Origin: Bacteroidales bacterium
GTDB lineage: Bacteria > Bacteroidota > Bacteroidia > Bacteroidales > WCHB1-69
Direction: 5' to 3'
DNA: 33,045 nt
Assembly: GCA_031286285.1 (NCBI GenBank)
Contig: JAITUN010000010.1
Coordinates: 1 to 33,045 of the forward strand
Part shown: piece by piece, positions 32,854 to 33,045 of the stretch
How the letters are laid out: each line of letters opens with the position of its first letter
How positions within the stretch are numbered: position 1 is the stretch's first letter
The notes under the pieces: model-generated
Databases searched by the model: none
Seen by the model: the letters and a program-made list of their open reading frames with translations, nothing else
What the model was told of the DNA's origin: nothing
Made by a program: the position numbers and the translations under genes

Positions 32854-33045
32854 TTATCTACTCCAATCTCTTTCATCTAATACCAATCCCATCTCTTTAA
32901 GAAATGTCACATATTCATCTCTAAAAGTTTGTTTTTTATGATGTTCTCGCTGATTTATTATATAATTGATAATCATATCCTTATCTTTCAGGCTATAGGT
33001 GAGTGCAGCATAACCCTCACTCCATGCAGAAAATTTTTCAAATCC
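32854..33045 (-). CDS. IS200/IS605-family (REP-associated, Y1) transposase, C-terminal end only
   Basis: On the minus strand an open frame enters from the right edge and runs 63 codons to a TAA (complement at 32854-32856). It reads FEKFSAWSEGYAALTYS, then INYIINQREHHKKQTFRDEYVTFLKE and ends LDERDWSR. This is the usual C-terminal end of Y1 HUH transposases of the Bacteroidota type. The tyrosine of NYIINQ is probably the DNA-attacking residue. The HUH motif lies beyond the window. Whether it is a mobile IS or a domesticated RAYT depends on the missing part and on the flanks. Confidence 0.85.
   Translation of the reverse strand, partial: GFEKFSAWSEGYAALTYSLKDKDMIINYIINQREHHKKQTFRDEYVTFLKEMGLVLDERDWSR

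Overview
The window is a low-GC, gene-dense chromosomal segment from a member of the Bacteroidota, most likely an anaerobic or facultatively anaerobic Bacteroidales-type lineage. Three things support this. Perfect TAnnTTTG -7 boxes (usually TATTTTTG, the Bacteroidota housekeeping promoter element) sit in front of many genes. There are type IX secretion C-terminal sorting domains (11618-13297 and the remnant near 31367-31862). Several families are typical of the phylum: DUF1343/NamZ, an OMPP1/FadL-like porin, prokaryotic GH3, and the HlpA-like glycosyltransferase. Genus and species cannot be read from the sequence.

Layout. 1-180 is the 3' end of a PLP aminotransferase. 224-3277 is the cell-elongation pair mrdA (PBP2) and rodA. 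3279-4602 (minus) carries trmD and an O-methyltransferase. 4735-7765 (plus) carries an exo-N-acetylmuramidase-like DUF1343 protein, a PAP2 phosphatase and an M48 protease, with two heptamer repeat arrays between genes. 7746-10818 (minus) is a tight glycosyltransferase / HdrC-like / membrane CCG Fe-S oxidoreductase cluster. 10855-15950 (minus) carries a shortened miaA, a T9SS-secreted protein, manA, a small lipoprotein and a Cys/Met-metabolism PLP enzyme. 16089-22413 (minus) carries an S41 protease, a FadL-like porin, a GH3 protein and pepD. 22647-25987 (plus) carries a fused EtfB-EtfA and a PlsC-like acyltransferase. 26029-27282 (minus) is cinA. 27419-27491 is tRNA-Phe(GAA).

The right-hand 6 kb is the accessory part. 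A radical-SAM/HhH protein (27954-29222) and its known partner DUF4130 (30550-31326) are predicted to act together in DNA repair or modification. An AT-rich AAA ATPase/DUF4143 gene with its own promoter and an inverted repeat separates them. After these come a decayed S74/T9SS gene, an Ig-like lipoprotein, a stretch packed with small hairpins, and the 3' end of an IS200/IS605 (REP-associated) Y1 transposase running off the window.

How genes may work together. PBP2, RodA, the DUF1343 protein and perhaps the PAP2 phosphatase concern peptidoglycan building and turnover. The fused ETF and the membrane CCG/heme-type oxidoreductase plus HdrC-like protein look like two halves of an ETF-to-quinone electron route, although they are 13 kb apart. 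The best candidate for an under-described system is the radical SAM-DUF4130 pair with the inserted ATPase. The strongest structural oddities are the ETF fusion, the promoter-overlapping heptamer array, the MiaA with a missing middle, and the REP-like hairpin cluster beside the transposase.
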